53,280 nucleotides of DNA from Billgrantia kenyensis (GCF_013697085.1 NZ_JACEFT010000028.1:1-53280), one strand, 5' to 3'; positions 1 through 11,042 are shown, counted from the stretch's first letter. Translations and numbers: made by a program. Notes: a model not told the origin generated them from the letters alone.

Positions 1-35
1 TCACCGGCAGCGGATGCGTACTTTACGGCTTTCCC

Positions 36-55
36 CCGCCCCCTGCAAGGGGCGG
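36..55. terminator. Small GC-rich hairpin in the first 128 bases
   Basis: A 7-bp stem (CCGCCCC/GGGGCGG) with a 6-base loop is followed by a short T-containing stretch on the plus strand. No gene is seen in bases 1-128. This may end a gene lying left of the window or back up the next palindrome. Confidence 0.35.
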
Positions 56-91
56 TTGTAAAAATATTTCAGGCGCGTGACGCGAAGGCTT

Positions 92-125
92 ATCCACAGC
101 CCCTCGCCGGCGAGGGGCTGTGGAT
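92..125 (-). terminator. 34-bp perfect palindrome just after dld
   Basis: Two 17-base arms are exactly complementary with no spacer, beginning three bases beyond the dld stop codon. It is the likely transcription end or mRNA 3' stabiliser of the lut-dld operon. No long T-run follows on the minus strand, so it is not a textbook intrinsic terminator. Confidence 0.55.
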
Positions 126-128
126 GGC

Positions 129-3011
129 TCAGGCCGTCTCGACCGCTTCCCTGCGCTGGCGGCTGGCACGGTCGAGCAGTGACAGGATCGAACGATACGG
201 GATGCCGCCATGCAGCGACAGGCCGATCTCGCAGGTACGCGAGTTGGAGTATCCCGCGTCGCAGTCGTCCACCTGCTCGGCGAGCCCCTTCAACGCCGAG
301 GCGTTGAGCTCGGGCGTCATCAGTCCCTTGTCGCCAGCGAAACCGCAGCAGGTGATATCGGCGGGCACCACGACTTCCCGGGCGCAGGCCCGGGCAATGG
401 CGATCATCCGCTCACCCAGCCCCATATGGGTGCTCGAACAGGTCACGTGCACGGCCACCCGCTCGTCGAGCTGAGTGATGTCCAGGTGCGGCAGCAGGTA
501 ATCATGGGCGAAGGCCACCGGCTCCTGCACCGTCAAGCGCTCATCCAGTCGCCCCTGCATATGCAATACGCAGGGGCTGGTGTCGCTGAGGATCGGGTAG
601 CGGCCGTTCTGACTGGCCACCAGCAGCTCGCGGTTGAGCTCCCGCGCCTTGTGTGTCGCTTCCTCGAACTGGCCTTTGGACTGGAATGCCATCCCGCAGC
701 AGAGATGCCCCGTCATTTCCGGCACGACCACCTCGAAGCCGGCCTTGTCCAGCAGCGAGAGGGTGATCTCCATGATCGAGCGACTCTCGCTGTCACCATG
801 GGTGGCACCAAAGACACGAGTGGCGCAGGAAGGGAAGTAGACCACCTTTTCCCGCCCACTGCCGGATGCCGAGGCTTGCCTCAAGACGCGTACCGGCGCC
901 GCCTTGGGCAGGGTCGGCACCCACTGCGGCACCCGGCCGCCACTGGCTTGGGTAATACCGCGACTCACCCTGGAGAGCCCCTTCTCGCCGAGCACGGCGC
1001 GCCCGACGCCGGCCAGGTTGAGCATGCCCCGCGCCAGCCGCGTAGTGCCGGAGAAATGGCGCCCCACCCTGCGTGCAGCCCCGGCATGAGATGCCAGCCG
1101 CTCGTGGCGCATCTCGCGAATCAACTCACCGGTGTTGATCCCCACCGGACACTGGGTAGCACACAGCCCATCCACCGCGCAGGTCTCGTCACCAGCATAG
1201 CGGTAGTCCTTGCGCAGCCGCTCCAGGCGCGCGGCGTTCTCTTGGTCGAGGCCGTCGCCAAGGGCTTCGAGCCTGGCCATTTCGCGTGCAGCTACTATGC
1301 GCTGCCGCGGTGTCAGCGTGAGATCCCGCGACGGGCAGACATGCTCGCAGAAGCCGCACTCGATGCACTTGTCGACGATGGGATCGGCCGCCGGCAGTGG
1401 CTTGAGATTCTCCAGGTGCAGGGTGGGGTTGCGACTCAGGATGACGTCGGGGTTGAGCAGATTTTCAGGGTCGAACAGCGCCTTGATCTGCCACATCAAC
1501 GCATAGGCCTCGGGCCCCCACTCCAGCTCGACGTAGGGTGCCATGTTACGCCCGGTGCCGTGCTCGGCCTTGAGCGAGCCGCCGTACTCGACCCCGACCA
1601 GTTGGGCGACTTCGTCCATGAGCGCCTGATAGCGCTCCACCTCGCCGGGCTTTTCGAAGCCCTGGGGGAAGACGAAGTGCAAGTTACCCTCCAGGGCGTG
1701 GCCGAACAGGATCGCCTCGGGGTAGCCGTGACGATGAAAGGCGTCGGTCAGCGCCAACACGCCCTCGTCGAGACGCTCTATGGGGAAGGCCACGTCCTCG
1801 ATGATCACCGTGGTGCCGGTATCGCGCACCGCGCCCACGGCGGGGAACAGCCCCTTGCGGATCTTCCAGTAGAGTTCGTAGGTGGCCTTGTCGTGCATGA
1901 AGCTGACCGGCTCCAGGGTCTGGATGCCCTCGAAGATCTCCTGCACGGCCTGGAGGCGCTCCTTCAGCTGCGCCTCGTCGTTGCCGCGCACATCGATCAG
2001 CAGCGCCGCCGCTCCCTCTGGCAGGGTCTCCAGCGCGGCGGGCATGCCCGGCTTCCCCTCCACCGAGCGCAGCGCGGCACGGTCCATCAGCTCCACCGCC
2101 GAGACCGGCGCCGGCTTGAGGGCAATGGTGGCGCGGCAGGTGGTCGCCATGTCGGGCAGGAAAACCAGCGCCGCCGCCTTGTGCGGCTCGTCGATGACGG
2201 TGTCATAGGTGATGGTGCTGATGAAGCCGAGCGTGCCCTCGGAGCCGATCATCAGGTGCTTGAGGATCTCGATGCCATCGTCGAAATCGACCAGGCTGTT
2301 GAGGGCGTAGCCGGTGGTGTTCTTGAGCCGGTACTTGTGGCGGACCTTCTCCGCCAGGGCTTCATTGGCCCGAGTTTCGGCGGAAAGTCGTTCGAGCCCT
2401 GCGACGAGCTCGGCATGGCTGCGCCGAAAGGCCTCGCAACTGGCCGGATCGGCGGTGTCCAGACGCGTGCCGTCAGCCAGTATCACGCGCATGTCACGCA
2501 CCGTGCGGTAGCTGTTCTGCGCCGTGCCGCAACACATGCCGGAGGCGTTGTTGGCGGCGATCCCGCCCACCATGCAGCTGTTGATGGAGGCCGGATCAGG
2601 GCCGATCTTGCGCCCGAAGGACGCCAGCAGTTGATTGGCCCGGGCGCCAATGATGCCGGGCTGCAAGCGGATCGCACGGCCGTTCTCGAGAATCTCGTGC
2701 CCGCGCCAGCCCTCGCGCAGCTGGATCAGCACCGAGTCCGTCACCGCCTGCCCCGAGAGCGAGGTACCGGCGGCACGGAAGGTGACCGGAAGCCCACGCT
2801 GGCGGCAGCCGGCCAGCACCGCCATCAGCTCATCCTCGTCGGCGGGACGGACCACCAGCTTGGGAATGAGCCGATAGAAGCTGGCATCGGTGCCGTAGGT
2901 CAGGGTGCGCAGCGGATCGTCGATCAGCCGCTCGGCGGGCATGATCGCGAGCAGTTCCTGCTTGAGCGCCTGCCAGGCGTCGGCCGCAGGGGGTATCGTC
3001 GCAGCGGTCAT
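129..3011 (-). CDS. dld: FAD/Fe-S D-lactate dehydrogenase (Dld-II type)
   Basis: This is a quinone-linked, NAD-independent 2-hydroxyacid dehydrogenase, most likely oxidising D-lactate to pyruvate at the inner face of the membrane. The 960-residue chain has an N-terminal FAD-binding (PCMH) half with GTSLSGQAV at 82-90, then an FAD-oxidase C domain. Next come two Cys clusters for 4Fe-4S centres near residues 547 (CIECGFCEHVCP) and 615 (CAVDGLCATQCP), and a C-terminal region with CCG-type cysteines (SCATRVFG near 729, TCCGF near 887). The ATG at 3011 overlaps the lutC stop by four bases, so the genes are translationally coupled; a longer in-frame extension would run through lutC and is rejected. 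YdiJ-like specificity for another hydroxyacid cannot be excluded, but the lactate operon context favours D-lactate. Confidence 0.9.
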   Translation of the reverse strand: MTAATIPPAADAWQALKQELLAIMPAERLIDDPLRTLTYGTDASFYRLIPKLVVRPADEDELMAVLAGCRQRGLPVTFRAAGTSLSGQAVTDSVLIQLREGWRGHEILENGRAIRLQPGIIGARANQLLASFGRKIGPDPASINSCMVGGIAANNASGMCCGTAQNSYRTVRDMRVILADGTRLDTADPASCEAFRRSHAELVAGLERLSAETRANEALAEKVRHKYRLKNTTGYALNSLVDFDDGIEILKHLMIGSEGTLGFISTITYDTVIDEPHKAAALVFLPDMATTCRATIALKPAPVSAVELMDRAALRSVEGKPGMPAALETLPEGAAALLIDVRGNDEAQLKERLQAVQEIFEGIQTLEPVSFMHDKATYELYWKIRKGLFPAVGAVRDTGTTVIIEDVAFPIERLDEGVLALTDAFHRHGYPEAILFGHALEGNLHFVFPQGFEKPGEVERYQALMDEVAQLVGVEYGGSLKAEHGTGRNMAPYVELEWGPEAYALMWQIKALFDPENLLNPDVILSRNPTLHLENLKPLPAADPIVDKCIECGFCEHVCPSRDLTLTPRQRIVAAREMARLEALGDGLDQENAARLERLRKDYRYAGDETCAVDGLCATQCPVGINTGELIREMRHERLASHAGAARRVGRHFSGTTRLARGMLNLAGVGRAVLGEKGLSRVSRGITQASGGRVPQWVPTLPKAAPVRVLRQASASGSGREKVVYFPSCATRVFGATHGDSESRSIMEITLSLLDKAGFEVVVPEMTGHLCCGMAFQSKGQFEEATHKARELNRELLVASQNGRYPILSDTSPCVLHMQGRLDERLTVQEPVAFAHDYLLPHLDITQLDERVAVHVTCSSTHMGLGERMIAIARACAREVVVPADITCCGFAGDKGLMTPELNASALKGLAEQVDDCDAGYSNSRTCEIGLSLHGGIPYRSILSLLDRASRQRREAVETA

Positions 3012-3676
3012 GAGTGCTCCTTGGCGTGACGCACCAGCACCACCAGTTCGCGGGGGCCGTGCACGCCGTAGGCCAGAGTCTGCTCGATATCCGCCGTCTT
3101 GCTCGGCCCGGAGATCAGCAGTGCGTTGGTGGGCATGCCGCCAGCCCAACCGTGGGTCTCGATGACGTCGAAGAAGGTGTCCTCGATGCTGTTGGCATCG
3201 AGCACGGCGATGTGAATCGGCGGCACCAGGCTCAGCAGGCGCGGCTCGTCGGGCGTCGGCCACAGCCACAGGCTGCCGGTCTCGGCGATGGCGCCACGAG
3301 TGGAGGTCAGGCCGGCGTCGGTCTCATGAAATTGCTCGTGCTGCCAGGTTTCGATATCGCGATCGGCATCGAGCAGGGCCACGTCCTTACCGTCCAGCGC
3401 GGCGCGGGCCTCGGCGGCAACGGGGTGCTCGCGCCCCAAGGCCAGTCGCCGGATGCCCTTCGCATGCAGCAGCTCGACAAGCTCTGCCGTCCAGTTGGCC
3501 TGTGCCACATGCACCACTTCCCCATGAACCGAAGTGATCAGCCGCTCGAAGCGCTCGAGCCGGTCCGCCTGGCTCCAGCCGCGTCCGGTGACCACGGAGA
3601 AATCGCTCTGCGGTGCCGTCAGCGGGCCATCGGCACGCTGCCGCAGGCGCTCGAGAATGTTGTCACGGGCACTCAT
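3008..3676 (-). CDS. lutC: Lactate utilisation protein LutC (LUD domain)
   Basis: This 222-residue LUD-domain protein is the third subunit of the LutABC/LldEFG L-lactate oxidation complex. The family signature is visible around residues 130-165 (AETGSLWLWP, then a LVPPIHIAVL stretch) and again near ISGPSKTADIE at about 189, both typical of YkgG/LldG proteins. It overlaps lutB upstream and dld downstream by four bases each, the pattern of a tightly coupled operon. It carries no Fe-S cysteine motif, as expected for LutC. The exact chemistry of this subunit is not settled in the family; the assignment rests on sequence and operon order. Confidence 0.92.
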   Translation of the reverse strand: MSARDNILERLRQRADGPLTAPQSDFSVVTGRGWSQADRLERFERLITSVHGEVVHVAQANWTAELVELLHAKGIRRLALGREHPVAAEARAALDGKDVALLDADRDIETWQHEQFHETDAGLTSTRGAIAETGSLWLWPTPDEPRLLSLVPPIHIAVLDANSIEDTFFDVIETHGWAGGMPTNALLISGPSKTADIEQTLAYGVHGPRELVVLVRHAKEHS

Positions 3677-5142
3677 GAGCGCTTCTCCCCATCGTCGTCG
3701 GACTTGCCTGCCTGATGGCGCTTGGCCTTGTGCTGTTTAACCAAGGCATGCAATGAAACCTTGGCCGGCCTTGGCGCGGTACGGTGCTCGGTCCAGGGTC
3801 CCAGCTTCGACGGCACGAGAGCCTGAAGCTTACCGGCGATGGCCGTACCGCTGCGCCAGGCAGCGGGGTGGGTGGCCAGCCACTGGTACGTCTTCCACGC
3901 CGCCACCTCCTTTTTCGTCCGCTTGACGCCGGCGCCGGGCACGTTGCCGCGGCCTTCTCCCACCGCCTCGCGGCGCAGCCGCACCAGCAGGTCGGGAATC
4001 GGGATCTTGACCGGGCACACCTCGCCGCAGGCACCACACAGGCTCGAGGCGCTGGGCAGGTCACGAGTCTCCTCCAGGCCCATCATATGTGGCATCAGGA
4101 TGCTGCCGATGGGGCCGGGGTAAGTGGTGCCGTAGGTGTGGCCGCCGACCCGGGTATAGACCGGACAGTGATTCATGCAGGCGCCGCAGCGAATGCAGCG
4201 CAGGGTATCGAGCAGCTCGTCGTCCTGGTAGATATTGGAGCGACCGCTGTCGACCAGCACCAGGTGGACCTCACTGGGTCCATCGTGCTCCCCTTCCTTG
4301 CGCGGCGAGCTGATCATGTTGAAGTAGGTAGTGACGTGCTGCCCGGTGGCCGATCGGGTCAGCAGCGCATAGAGCGGCGGCACGTCGCGCAAATGCTCGA
4401 CCACCTTCTCGATGCCGGTCACGGCGATATGCACCGGCGGCACGGCGGTGGTCATGCGGCCGTTGCCCTCGTTTTCCACCAGGCACAGCGTGCCGGTCTC
4501 GGCCACGGCGAAGTTGACCCCTGAGATACCCACGTCGGCGGCCATGAAGCGTTCGCGCAGCTGGGCCCGGGCCGCGGCGGTCATATAGTCGACATCACGG
4601 GTACGCTCGGTGCCGGTCTTCTCGTGCATGATGTCGGAGATCTCATCGGTATTGAGATGGATCGCCGGCATGATGATGTGGGAAGGCGTCTGCTCGTTGA
4701 GCTGCACCAGGTACTCGCCGAGGTCGGACTCCAGCGCCTCGATGCCGGCCTCTTCGAGGTGGGCATTGAGGTGCATCTCCTCGGAGACCATCGACTTGCC
4801 CTTGATCACCGCCTTCGCCTCATGGCGCTCACAGATTTCTCGGATGACACGACACGCCTCGTCGCCATTCTCGGCCCAGTGCACCTGAATGCCGTTGGCC
4901 TGGCAGTTGGCTTCGAGCTGCTCGAGCAGGTCGGGCAGCTTGGCCAGCGCCCGCAGACGGATGTTGGCGCCAAGTTCACGCAGGGTCTCGAGATCCCAGT
5001 CGCTGAAGACGTCGCGGCGCTTGGCCATCAGGCCATCCATGGCGCGGCGGAAGTTGGCCCGGATCTGCGGGTTGCCCAGCGCGTCGTGGGCCTGGCGGTG
5101 AAACTCGCGGGGGGTGTACGTCTGTACGCCGGATGCACTCAT
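3673..5142 (-). CDS. lutB: Lactate utilisation iron-sulfur protein LutB
   Basis: The 489-residue Fe-S subunit of the L-lactate oxidation complex. The first ~290 residues are a LUD domain (GVNFAVAETGTL and a TTAVPPVHIAV segment). Two ferredoxin-like clusters follow, CIRCGACMNHCP near residue 317 and CGACGEVCP near 367, expected to bind two 4Fe-4S centres and pass electrons toward quinone. A basic, Lys-rich tail ends the chain. I chose the ATG at 5142 because a GGAGG ribosome site lies just upstream and it overlaps the lutA stop by four bases; the longer open frame upstream runs antisense-like through lutA and lacks family similarity. Confidence 0.94.
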   Translation of the reverse strand: MSASGVQTYTPREFHRQAHDALGNPQIRANFRRAMDGLMAKRRDVFSDWDLETLRELGANIRLRALAKLPDLLEQLEANCQANGIQVHWAENGDEACRVIREICERHEAKAVIKGKSMVSEEMHLNAHLEEAGIEALESDLGEYLVQLNEQTPSHIIMPAIHLNTDEISDIMHEKTGTERTRDVDYMTAAARAQLRERFMAADVGISGVNFAVAETGTLCLVENEGNGRMTTAVPPVHIAVTGIEKVVEHLRDVPPLYALLTRSATGQHVTTYFNMISSPRKEGEHDGPSEVHLVLVDSGRSNIYQDDELLDTLRCIRCGACMNHCPVYTRVGGHTYGTTYPGPIGSILMPHMMGLEETRDLPSASSLCGACGEVCPVKIPIPDLLVRLRREAVGEGRGNVPGAGVKRTKKEVAAWKTYQWLATHPAAWRSGTAIAGKLQALVPSKLGPWTEHRTAPRPAKVSLHALVKQHKAKRHQAGKSDDDGEKRS

Positions 5143-5894
5143 GAGGTCCTCCGCCACAGATAGCTGGCAATGTGTTCGCCGGCAACCGCCTTGCCCTGAT
5201 GCTCGAAGCGACCGCCGATATTCATCAGGCAGCCGCAGTCCGAGGTGACGAAGCGCTTCACACCCGTGGCCTCGATGGCCTGGGTCTTGTCCTCCACCAT
5301 GGCCGCGGAAACCTCCGGGTGACGCACGGCGAAGGTCCCGCCGAAGCCGCAGCATTCGGTGGCACGAGCCTGCTCCACCAGTTCGACCTGCCCCATGCGG
5401 GCCAGCAGTGTGGGCCCGGTTTCTCCCAGACCCATCTCGCGCCGGGCACTGCAAGAGGTGTGCATGGCCACCTTCTCGGGCTGGCCACGATCCTCGAGCC
5501 TGAGCTGACAGACGTGCAACAGGAATTCGGTCAGCTCATAGATGCGACCCGCCACTTCGTTGGCTCGAGCCTCATGCCCAGTACCGGCAAACAGCTGCGG
5601 ATAGTGGGTTCGCATCATGCCGCCACAGGAGCCGGAAGGTACGATGATCGGCCAAGGCTCGGGGAACAGGTCGAGCTGCGCTGCCGCCACCGCACGCGCC
5701 TCCTGCTGATAACCCGAGGTGTAGGCCGGCTGGCCGCAACAGGTCTGAGCCTGGGGATAGTGCACCTCGATGCCTTCACGCTCCAGCAAACGAATGCCAT
5801 CCATTCCGGCTTCGGGATAAAACAGATCGATCAGGCAGGTGCCAAAAAAATAGACCTTTTCCGGCTTTGGGGGGTACAGCTTGACTGGCGTCAT
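5139..5894 (-). CDS. lutA: Lactate utilisation protein LutA (CCG domains)
   Basis: The first gene of the lut operon encodes a 251-residue protein with two cysteine-rich CCG domains. TCCGQPAY lies near residue 51, SGSCGGM follows, and ECCGFGGTFA lies near residue 182, with a DCGCL motif near the end. These are the hallmarks of LutA/LldE, a heterodisulfide-reductase-like electron-transfer subunit. The ATG has a GAGGG ribosome site. Upstream, toward the divergent regulator gene, lies a 19-bp palindrome matching LldR/PdhR-type operators, so transcription is probably repressed by that regulator and released by lactate. Confidence 0.93.
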   Translation of the reverse strand: MTPVKLYPPKPEKVYFFGTCLIDLFYPEAGMDGIRLLEREGIEVHYPQAQTCCGQPAYTSGYQQEARAVAAAQLDLFPEPWPIIVPSGSCGGMMRTHYPQLFAGTGHEARANEVAGRIYELTEFLLHVCQLRLEDRGQPEKVAMHTSCSARREMGLGETGPTLLARMGQVELVEQARATECCGFGGTFAVRHPEVSAAMVEDKTQAIEATGVKRFVTSDCGCLMNIGGRFEHQGKAVAGEHIASYLWRRTS

Positions 5895-5963
5895 GAGGCT
5901 CCCTCACTGTCGGCCCGTAGGCAGTGCGGTCTTGCTGGATTATTGGTTTCGTTACGCCGAGAA

Positions 5964-5982
5964 AAATTGGTAAAACCAATTT
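5964..5982. promoter_or_regulatory. LldR/PdhR-type operator 1
   Basis: A perfect 8-bp inverted repeat, AAATTGGT-AAA-ACCAATTT, lies about 70 bp upstream of the lutA start. It matches the ATTGGTNNNACCAAT pattern bound by the E. coli FadR-family regulators PdhR and LldR. It is the probable site through which the adjacent regulator controls lutABC-dld. Confidence 0.8.
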
Positions 5983-6163
5983 ACCTCGCAAGATCGTTGA
6001 ACCTTAGGGCTCACGCCTGGCGGTGTCAAACGCTCGGCCACGAACTACCCGTTTCAACCGGGTATACTTTGGTCTACCCAAGAGGACTGATCCCAAGCCA
6101 GGCTTTCTGATCTTGCTCCAATGTCAATTGACGGGATTGCAAGGTACGCAATTTCGCGCCACT

Positions 6164-6178
6164 ATTGGTAAGACCAAT
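6164..6178. promoter_or_regulatory. LldR/PdhR-type operator 2
   Basis: ATTGGT-AAG-ACCAAT is a perfect 6-bp inverted repeat with a 3-bp spacer, 31 bp upstream of the regulator ATG. Its position suggests autoregulation. With operator 1, about 200 bp away, it could support co-operative binding or looping. Confidence 0.8.
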
Positions 6179-6209
6179 TTGGAAGAAATCGTTTCCAGGA
6201 CCCTCAAGC

Positions 6210-6983
6210 ATGACCTACCAGAACGTACGCCAGCCGCGCCTGGCAGATGTCATCACCGAACGCCTCGAAGCGATGATTCTCGAGGGCAGCCTGAAACCTG
6301 GCCAGCGGCTCCCCCCGGAGCGCGAGCTGGCCGAGCGCTTCGGCGTATCTCGCCCCTCGCTGCGCGAAGCCATCCAGAAACTGGCAACCCGCGGCCTGCT
6401 GACCAGCCGACAGGGCGGCGGTACCTTCGTCACACGAGAGCTCAACAGCGGCTACAGCGATCCCTTGCTCGACATGCTGTCGCGGCATCAGGAGTTTCAC
6501 CTCGACCTGCTCGAGTTCCGCGACGCCATGGAGGGGATCTCGGCCTACTATGCCGCGCTGCGCTCGACACCGGCCGACCGCGCCATGCTGATCAAACGCT
6601 TCGAGGAGCTCGAGGCCTGCTTTGCCGGACGCAACCCCGAACTCGAGGCCAAGGCAGACGCTGCTTTTCACCTGGCCATCGCCGAGGCCGCGCATAACGT
6701 GCTGCTGCTGCATACCATTCGCGGCATCTTCCACCTGCTGGAAAAGAGCATCGTCGACAACCTGGCCCACCTGTTCGAAAAACCCCAGTCGCGGCCGATG
6801 CTGATGAAGCAGCACCGCGCCCTGCTCGACGCTATCCTCGAGGGTCGCGCCGAGGATGCCAGGGCCCGCGCCCACGAACACCTGGTCTTCGTCGAGGAAG
6901 AGCTGCTTGAGATGGAGCGGGCCGAGACTCGTGCCCAGCGCGCCCTTCGCCGTGCCCAGGCACTGCCGGAAGTCCAGCTGTAG
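6210..6983 (+). CDS. lldR: FadR/GntR-family lactate regulator (LldR-like)
   Basis: A 257-residue transcription factor of the FadR subgroup. The N-terminal winged helix (residues ~10-75) has the PGQRLPPERELAERFGVSR signature followed by the recognition helix. The C-terminal all-helical FCD domain (~90-245) contains the His-rich positions (HLAIAEAAHN, KQHRALLDAI, HLVFVEE) that usually bind a metal and carboxylate ligand. It is divergent from the lactate operon and flanked by matching palindromes, so it is probably the lactate-responsive repressor. I start it at the ATG at 6210; a longer reading from a TTG at 6165 would begin inside operator 2. PdhR, a pyruvate sensor, has the same operator type and is the main alternative. 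Confidence 0.85.
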   Translation: MTYQNVRQPRLADVITERLEAMILEGSLKPGQRLPPERELAERFGVSRPSLREAIQKLATRGLLTSRQGGGTFVTRELNSGYSDPLLDMLSRHQEFHLDLLEFRDAMEGISAYYAALRSTPADRAMLIKRFEELEACFAGRNPELEAKADAAFHLAIAEAAHNVLLLHTIRGIFHLLEKSIVDNLAHLFEKPQSRPMLMKQHRALLDAILEGRAEDARARAHEHLVFVEEELLEMERAETRAQRALRRAQALPEVQL

Positions 6984-7000
6984 ACAAAGGAAGGCTGCAT

Positions 7001-8906
7001 TTGAAAGGTCCGCATCGTCCTCCCCGCCTACCGCGCCCTCTGCGCCGACTATTGCTGCTGCTATTGCCATTGGGGCTGGTGGCGGTCATGTGGCAAGCGG
7101 CCCAGATGGCTCGCGAACAGGCCTTGCAGTCGATGGTACGAGAAGCAGAGAACGAACTGCGCCTCTCCGCAGCCGGGCTCGAAGGGCATCTGACGCGTCA
7201 CGACTACCTCCCGCAGCTACTCGCCTCTCGCGAGATGGTCAAACGTTTCCTGAGTGGCCGGGGGCAGCAGAATCCGATGCCCCTGAACCTGCTGCTTGAC
7301 CAGTTCCGCGCCGTTGCCAGCGTATCCGACGTCTACCTACTCGATCGTCACGGCACCACCCTGGCTGCCAGCAACTGGCACATGGACAATACCTTCATCG
7401 GCCACAACTACTCCTTCCGCAGCTACTACCAGGATGCCATCGAGGGGGGCCGTGGTCGCTTCTTCGGCCTCGGCACCCAGTCCCTGGAGCGCGGTTACTA
7501 CTTTTCGGCCCCGGTCTGGCTGGATGAAACGACACCGGACGCTCGCCCCGACGGCGTCATGGTCATCAAGGTTCTGCTCGATGCCGTGGAGGAGAGCTGG
7601 GCCGAGCAGGACGCCGAGCTGATGGTCACCGATGCAGATAACATCATCTTCATGGCCAGCCGACCCGAGCTGCGCATGGCGGCCCTGCACCCGCTTTCGG
7701 AAGCAGAGCGTGAGACGCTGCTCGCCACCCGGCGTTACGCCGATGAGCCTCTCTCTCCTTCTCACCTCGATGTGTATGAGCAGCGCCCGGACGGCAGTCG
7801 CCTGGTGCGGTTCAGCCAAGGCCCGCTAATCGATGAGAGTTACCTCAGCCTGTCCCGACACATGGATGCCTATGACTGGGACATGCATATTCTCAAGCCG
7901 CTTGGCGGCGTCTACCAGGCTCAGTGGCTCGCTGCCGCGCTTGCCGGCGGCCTTTATGGCATGTTCGTGCTGGCCGGCGGCGTGGGCTGGCAGCGCCTGC
8001 GCCTGCGCCGCGAGCGAGAGCTTTTCGCCGAGCGCGAGCGCCACACGCTGGCCAAGGCGAGGGACGAACTGGAGCGCAACGTAGAGCTGCGAACACGGGA
8101 CCTGACCGACACCAACCGCCTGCTCTCCGATGAAATCGAGGAGCGTCGCCGAGCAGAGGAGAACCTGCGCCGAACCCAGGACGAGCTGGTGCAGACTGCC
8201 AAGCTAGCCGTGCTCGGCCAGTTGGCCGCCGGTATCAACCACGAGCTCAACCAGCCGTTGGCGGCAATCCGCGCCTATGCCGAAAATGCCCGGACCTTCC
8301 TCGAGCGACAGCGCCTGGAGGCGGCCGATGCCAACCTGGCTCAGGTCGTCGAGCTGACCGAGCGCATGGCCGATATCAGTGCCCAGCTGCGTCAATTCTC
8401 GCGCAAGAGCGACAGTTCGTTGACGGCAGTGTCGGTACCGGCCTGCTTCGATTATGCCCTGCGGCTCTACCAGAACCGGCTGCGCAATATCGAAGTGGTA
8501 CGCCATTGGGAGCAGGAGGTATGGGTCCAGGCCGACCTGGTACGACTCGAGCAGGTGCTCGTCAACCTGATTGGCAACGCCCTGCAGGCGATGGCTGACA
8601 CTCCTTCGCCGAGGCTGACACTCAGCATCGAAACCCAGGAGGGGCAGGTGCGGATCGGCGTCACCGATACCGGCCCCGGCATACCTCACGCCCACCTGTC
8701 ACGTATCTTCGAGCCCTTCTTCACTACCAAGTCGCCCGGCAGCGGGCTGGGGCTGGGGCTGTCGATCTCGGCCCGCATCATCAAGGACCTTGGTGGCAAC
8801 ATCGAAGCCGACAACCTACCTGGCGCCGGCGCCCGCTTTACCATTACCCTGCCCCAGGCACAGCGTCCCGAGGACGCCCGGCTTTCAGCCCAGGAGCAGC
8901 GTTCCC

Positions 8907-8914
<8 letters not shown>
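7001..8914 (+). CDS. dctB: DctB-type sensor histidine kinase
   Basis: A 637-residue membrane sensor kinase. TM1 lies at about 17-31, a periplasmic double-Cache-like sensor fills 35-300 (including SFRSYYQDAIEG and a GYYFSAPV stretch), and TM2 spans about 309-330. A coiled coil (335-395) leads to the kinase core. His414 in INHELNQP is the phosphorylated residue; Asn boxes occur at NLIGNALQA (522-530) and glycine boxes at DTGPG (556-560) and GLGLGL. The start is a TTG at 7001 with AAGGAAGG just upstream; no ATG fits. It overlaps dctD by 8 bases. DctB proteins sense C4-dicarboxylates; the actual ligand here is unknown and may be the substrate of the TAXI transporter. Confidence 0.88.
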
Positions 8915-10264
<1,350 letters not shown>

Positions 10265-10289
<25 letters not shown>

Positions 10290-10936
10290 GACAGCAGGCC
10301 CAGCAGCAGCGGCCAGGGCGGTAGCCAAGGTAGCAACGCGACACCGGTCATCAGCATGGCGACGGAGTTGCCCGGAGAGCGCAGATCGAAAGGCTTGATC
10401 GCCGTGCCGAACGAGCGCTTGATACGAGCCCCGGTGAGATCGACGCTGTAAAGCTCATCCAGCAGCAGATGGATGACGAACCCCAGGCAAATGGCTAACC
10501 CATGGGCCCAAGCCAGCCACGCCGACTGGGCAAAGAACCGGTAGCTCAGCGTTGCCGCCGCCAGACCGCAGAGGCCGGCGGCGAGCAACGAATGCCAGAT
10601 GCCGCGATGTACGGTGAAGCGGCTGAATACACCACCTGCCACATGGCGCACCACGAGATAGAGCGCACCGCATACCAGCAGCAGGTGCCCCGGCGCCAAC
10701 CTGGCCTGAAGCAGCAGCGCCGCAACCACCACGGCCGGTATGGCCAGGAGATTGAAGATCAGGCGTATCGCCCGGGAGCGGTCGGCGTCGATATCGGGCA
10801 AAATGCCGCCGAAAGTGACCAAGCCGAGAACAACCGCGCCTTGCCACAGATCCCACAGGCCCGCCTGCCAGCCCCCATGCGCCAGCACGGCGCCACCGGC
10901 GGCGGCCACGCCGAGATGGGTGCGAAAATCGGCCAT
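10265..10936 (-). CDS. YdjM-like inner-membrane metal-dependent hydrolase
   Basis: A 223-residue integral membrane protein of the YdjM/PF04307 family, commonly annotated as a metal-dependent hydrolase. The conserved polar motifs sit at helix ends: FRTHLG at 4-9, LPDIDAD near 46-52, VHRGIWHSL near 109-117 and IHLLLDELYS near 155-164. These His/Asp positions suggest a metal site. About five hydrophobic segments are visible. Members are linked to LexA/SOS control in E. coli, but nothing here shows a LexA site. Substrate and reaction are not established. It converges on dctD with a 25-bp overlap. Confidence 0.75.
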
Positions 10937-11042
10937 GCCGGGGCAAGCCCTCTAAACTGGATAAATACCCAGATTATCGCCTGCACCCGCACCGGAAACA
11001 ATGGCTTAGCGGCTCAAGCCGCAGCAGAATCGCAACCGAGTG

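Larger units (their letters stand above)
5895..6209. promoter_or_regulatory. Divergent lutA / lldR control region
   Basis: This 315-bp region between the divergent lutA and regulator genes contains no gene. It holds two operator-like palindromes (5964-5982 and 6164-6178) and an extra ATTGGT half-site at 5942-5947. Local AT content is higher than in the flanking genes, as expected for two back-to-back promoters. I could not fix -10/-35 boxes with confidence. Confidence 0.7.

Noticed and set aside
90..98. A perfect DnaA box suggesting a replication origin
   Set aside because: A single box inside a transcription-end palindrome, without AT-rich repeats, clustered boxes or dnaA/gidA-type neighbours, does not make an origin.
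210..3029. A 939-codon open frame on the plus strand across dld
   Set aside because: It is antisense to a clearly conserved gene, its translation is low-complexity and resembles no family, and such frames are common in GC-rich DNA.
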